Shown one piece after another: positions 59,022-64,000 of a stretch of 64,000 bases of DNA. The notes beneath the pieces are model-generated. The model saw nothing but the letters and a program-made list of their open reading frames with translations. It ran no database searches and was not told the origin of the DNA. The stretch comes from Tubulanus polymorphus (Eukaryota; Nemertea; Palaeonemertea; Tubulaniformes; Tubulanidae): positions 10,034,850 through 10,098,849 of the forward strand of contig NC_134029.1 of the NCBI RefSeq assembly GCF_964204645.1, given 5' to 3'. The translations under genes and the position numbers were made by a program. Numbering within the stretch: the stretch's first letter is position 1; the number at the start of each line of letters is the position of its first letter.

Positions 59022-60149
59022 CAATGAAATTCATTGAATGATTGATGACGTGGTGCACATCGACTCACTCGTTACCCTTAAATAATGCATAGTAATTAGC
59101 AATGTATAAAAACATTTTCGTAATGGTTTTTACGGCGTCAAAAAAATCTCCCGAACAATGATTGCAATGGAAGGGACGCGGGTGTTAAAAACATGCCGCT
59201 TTGAAGACTGAGCATTAAAAAATCCTCAATACCAATATTATCTATATATGAGAATGACCGATTCCCCTTAGTTTTTTCTTTTCACACACCCTGTTCTCAC
59301 TTGACTGTGACTTCTTAACAAATGTGTTAGCAACGGTAGTTACGAAAGTCGCATGTACTTAACGGTAGGTCCTAATTAAATCGCTAGAAATTGTGCCTTT
59401 TGAAACATTTCCAGATAAAGAAAGACCTAAATCAAACTAAGCACAAAGGCGGTACATTTTCTAGACCCCATACTTAGAGTCATTAACCGCAAATTGACCA
59501 GTTGTTCGAAAACAAGCTTGAACTCGGAATATAATCACTATATCCCACTCAATATATTTTCATACATAATTATTCAAGAGAAACGATCTATTGCCCTTTT
59601 CGGTCGTAATGACGAACTTTTTTACAATAGCCATATAGCTGGTGGGATCTGCCTTGGGATATATCTTATCAGTATCAGTGTTATGTGAAGGGGTTTTCTA
59701 ATCTCAAAAACTTTATTGTTTTGCTGATTTTTTACATGTACATATTAATCACATAAAATAGACAAGTTATCAATGATTAACGAAAGTTGTAATTTTCGTA
59801 TAGTTGGGTAACTCACCGTGATTTGATTTCATAAACGAAATTAAGGGGTCATTGTCCAATTGGTATTCCAGACTTCCGCAAGGCTATAATTTGCTGCTAA
59901 ATCTGCACATTTTCGAGTTTGTTAATTGCAAAACACTTAGGAATGAATTCATGTTCAATATTCAGCACTGAAATTCCATTTGATAGAGTTTAATCATCTT
60001 AAATATGCTTTTCAGGGATACCTCTCCGCGATAACAGGCATTCGAATGTTCACACTTGAATGTAATAGATTTATTAGAAAATGATTTTTGAGGATATTTC
60101 TATTTAAATGAGACACTTAATTCTTTGAGAAGCTTGAATTTTTCTGCTT

Positions 60150-60171
60150 GTCGGGACTAATGAGTCCCGAC
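60150..60171. repeat. Perfect short hairpin
   Basis: GTCGGGACT and AGTCCCGAC pair over nine bases with a 4-base loop. It could be a transposon end or an RNA hairpin; nothing nearby decides. Confidence 0.4.
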
Positions 60172-61418
60172 CCGAGGTTTTCCTAAGCAACTGGGTCATT
60201 TTTGAAATGGCACTGTCCTCCTCTAGATTTTCTTTCGCTCCTAAACCATAAAAAACACCAACCAAAAAAACGATTGCACTTGAAGTATTATTCTGGCCTG
60301 ATGAGGAATACATTTAATTCTATCGCAGGAATGTTTTATGATTCGGAAACTGATTTGGGCCATATCATGAAAGGACGTGGCATAAGTAGAGTTAATTAAT
60401 TCATTTCTTAGAATACTAAACATTTCAAATAGTTCGTATTCGTATATATACACGCTTGAATGTGCATGTGTTTCACTGCCTCATGCAGATAAACAAGGTT
60501 TTTGTGTTATGATTTCAATCATTAGGAAAAAAAACACAGTTCCAGCGAACGAAATTTCCTCTGTGCACTATTCATCCTGCTGCAATTAGCCAATTTGGTA
60601 TTATTCTACAGATTATTTTTCGCTCGTTGAAAAATCAATGCTTTCAACGTGACGGCTTCACAATTAGGTCAAAGCACATCATGAAAACGGCTGAATAATC
60701 CCGAAGAGCAGACGTTGAGGCACTTTGAACAAACCTCACAGTGGTGGTTTTTGTACTATTGTCTACCTGAAAGACTAGGGCTGGTTTTATTATTCTCGTA
60801 CATGAATGCATACATTTCGAAAATGTAATTAAAAGGATCTATTCTTAACTCAAACGGAGAGCACCACGCATATAGTTCACTTCTTTCCCTACGTTGACGT
60901 TGTCAGGAAACATTAATCCTGAAAAGATTGCCGTTTAGCCGATTACAAAGTTTTACATATTACTGGTACGTATTTTCTAAATATTGTTTTTTTCGAAAAT
61001 GCCCTTAAATCTATATGATATAATCTAACGAATACTTTTGATAATGGACATATTAATTGAAATTTCATTCTCTAAGTATAGATCATTGATAGATGTAAAT
61101 CAGGGTGTCACGATCGTCTGTTTGGCCTTCGCTGTTGACTGCCGAAAATAAGATCAGCATATAGGCCTGAAAGAAATCTCCCTCGGCCTCTATGCATGCG
61201 CTTTCTCATTAACCTGTTTTATAGTTATAGCATAATGCCACACGATGGGATTCGATATGAAAATATATCTATATCATGTGCGGCATTATATTTCATATCA
61301 TCAACTGTGCAGTTTATTCGGCTAAAATAACACTATAGTCAAGCGCTTTGTTGGCACGATTTTCATAATTTTAGTTTCGGTGTTTCATTTTTGCGCAATA
61401 TGTGCATGCATTAGCCTG

Positions 61419-61425
61419 TATAAAA
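61419..61425 (+). promoter_or_regulatory. Candidate TATA box of SLC22 gene C
   Basis: TATAAAA lies 72 bases upstream of the gene C start codon, which would put initiation near 61450 with a short 5' UTR. No equivalent word was found upstream of gene A. Confidence 0.4.
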
Positions 61426-61496
61426 ACATGAGAATTCGAGTCGATTTATAACGAGCGCTCTCCCGTATATGTGAACAGGGTATAATCGAGGATTCT

Positions 61497-64000
<2,504 letters not shown>

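Overview
This is a eukaryotic nuclear window. It is AT-rich and intron-bearing, with GT-AG exons, long intergenic spaces and many decayed transposons. Gene content and repeat style suggest a marine lophotrochozoan-like invertebrate; mollusc is a guess. Only a small fraction is protein-coding, and most short open frames are chance.

Layout. 1-2663: no gene, a few tRNA-like relics. 2670-6510: a compound fold-back transposon built of inverted GGCG-rich modules, flanked by a 6-bp target duplication. 6517-22171: long non-coding stretch with small MITE, hAT and LINE-tail relics. 22172-22578 (minus): two exons of a GPI-anchored Ly6/uPAR-domain protein. 23271-23920: a duplicated repeat with a Helitron-like end. 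24044-24352 and 30516-30769: an inverted pair of an unnamed dispersed repeat. 25881-28074: a second fold-back cluster (one simple element, one recombinant, one complete). 28081-36743: no gene recognised.

36744-64000 is a tandem array of SLC22-type organic ion transporter genes, all on the plus strand. Gene A (36744-44280) is intact: 11 exons splice to 566 codons. Gene B (46060-54849) is a pseudogene with frameshifts, a lost exon 2, lost splice sites and an exon 9 that now lies on the opposite strand beside LINE and MITE debris. Gene C (61497 to window end) has four intact exons; the window stops 11 bases into exon 5.

The most unusual object is the fold-back family. Its TATGG...CCATA termini and 6-bp duplications, seen at three independent sites, match the hallmark I recall for the IS3EU superfamily. 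Its body is a dense 144-bp-period array of E2F-like palindromes around a spacer that always keeps two POU-type octamers. No transposase is encoded, so it would depend on a helper elsewhere. Splice models were assembled by reading the sequence and comparing the three paralogues; no alignment or database search was run.
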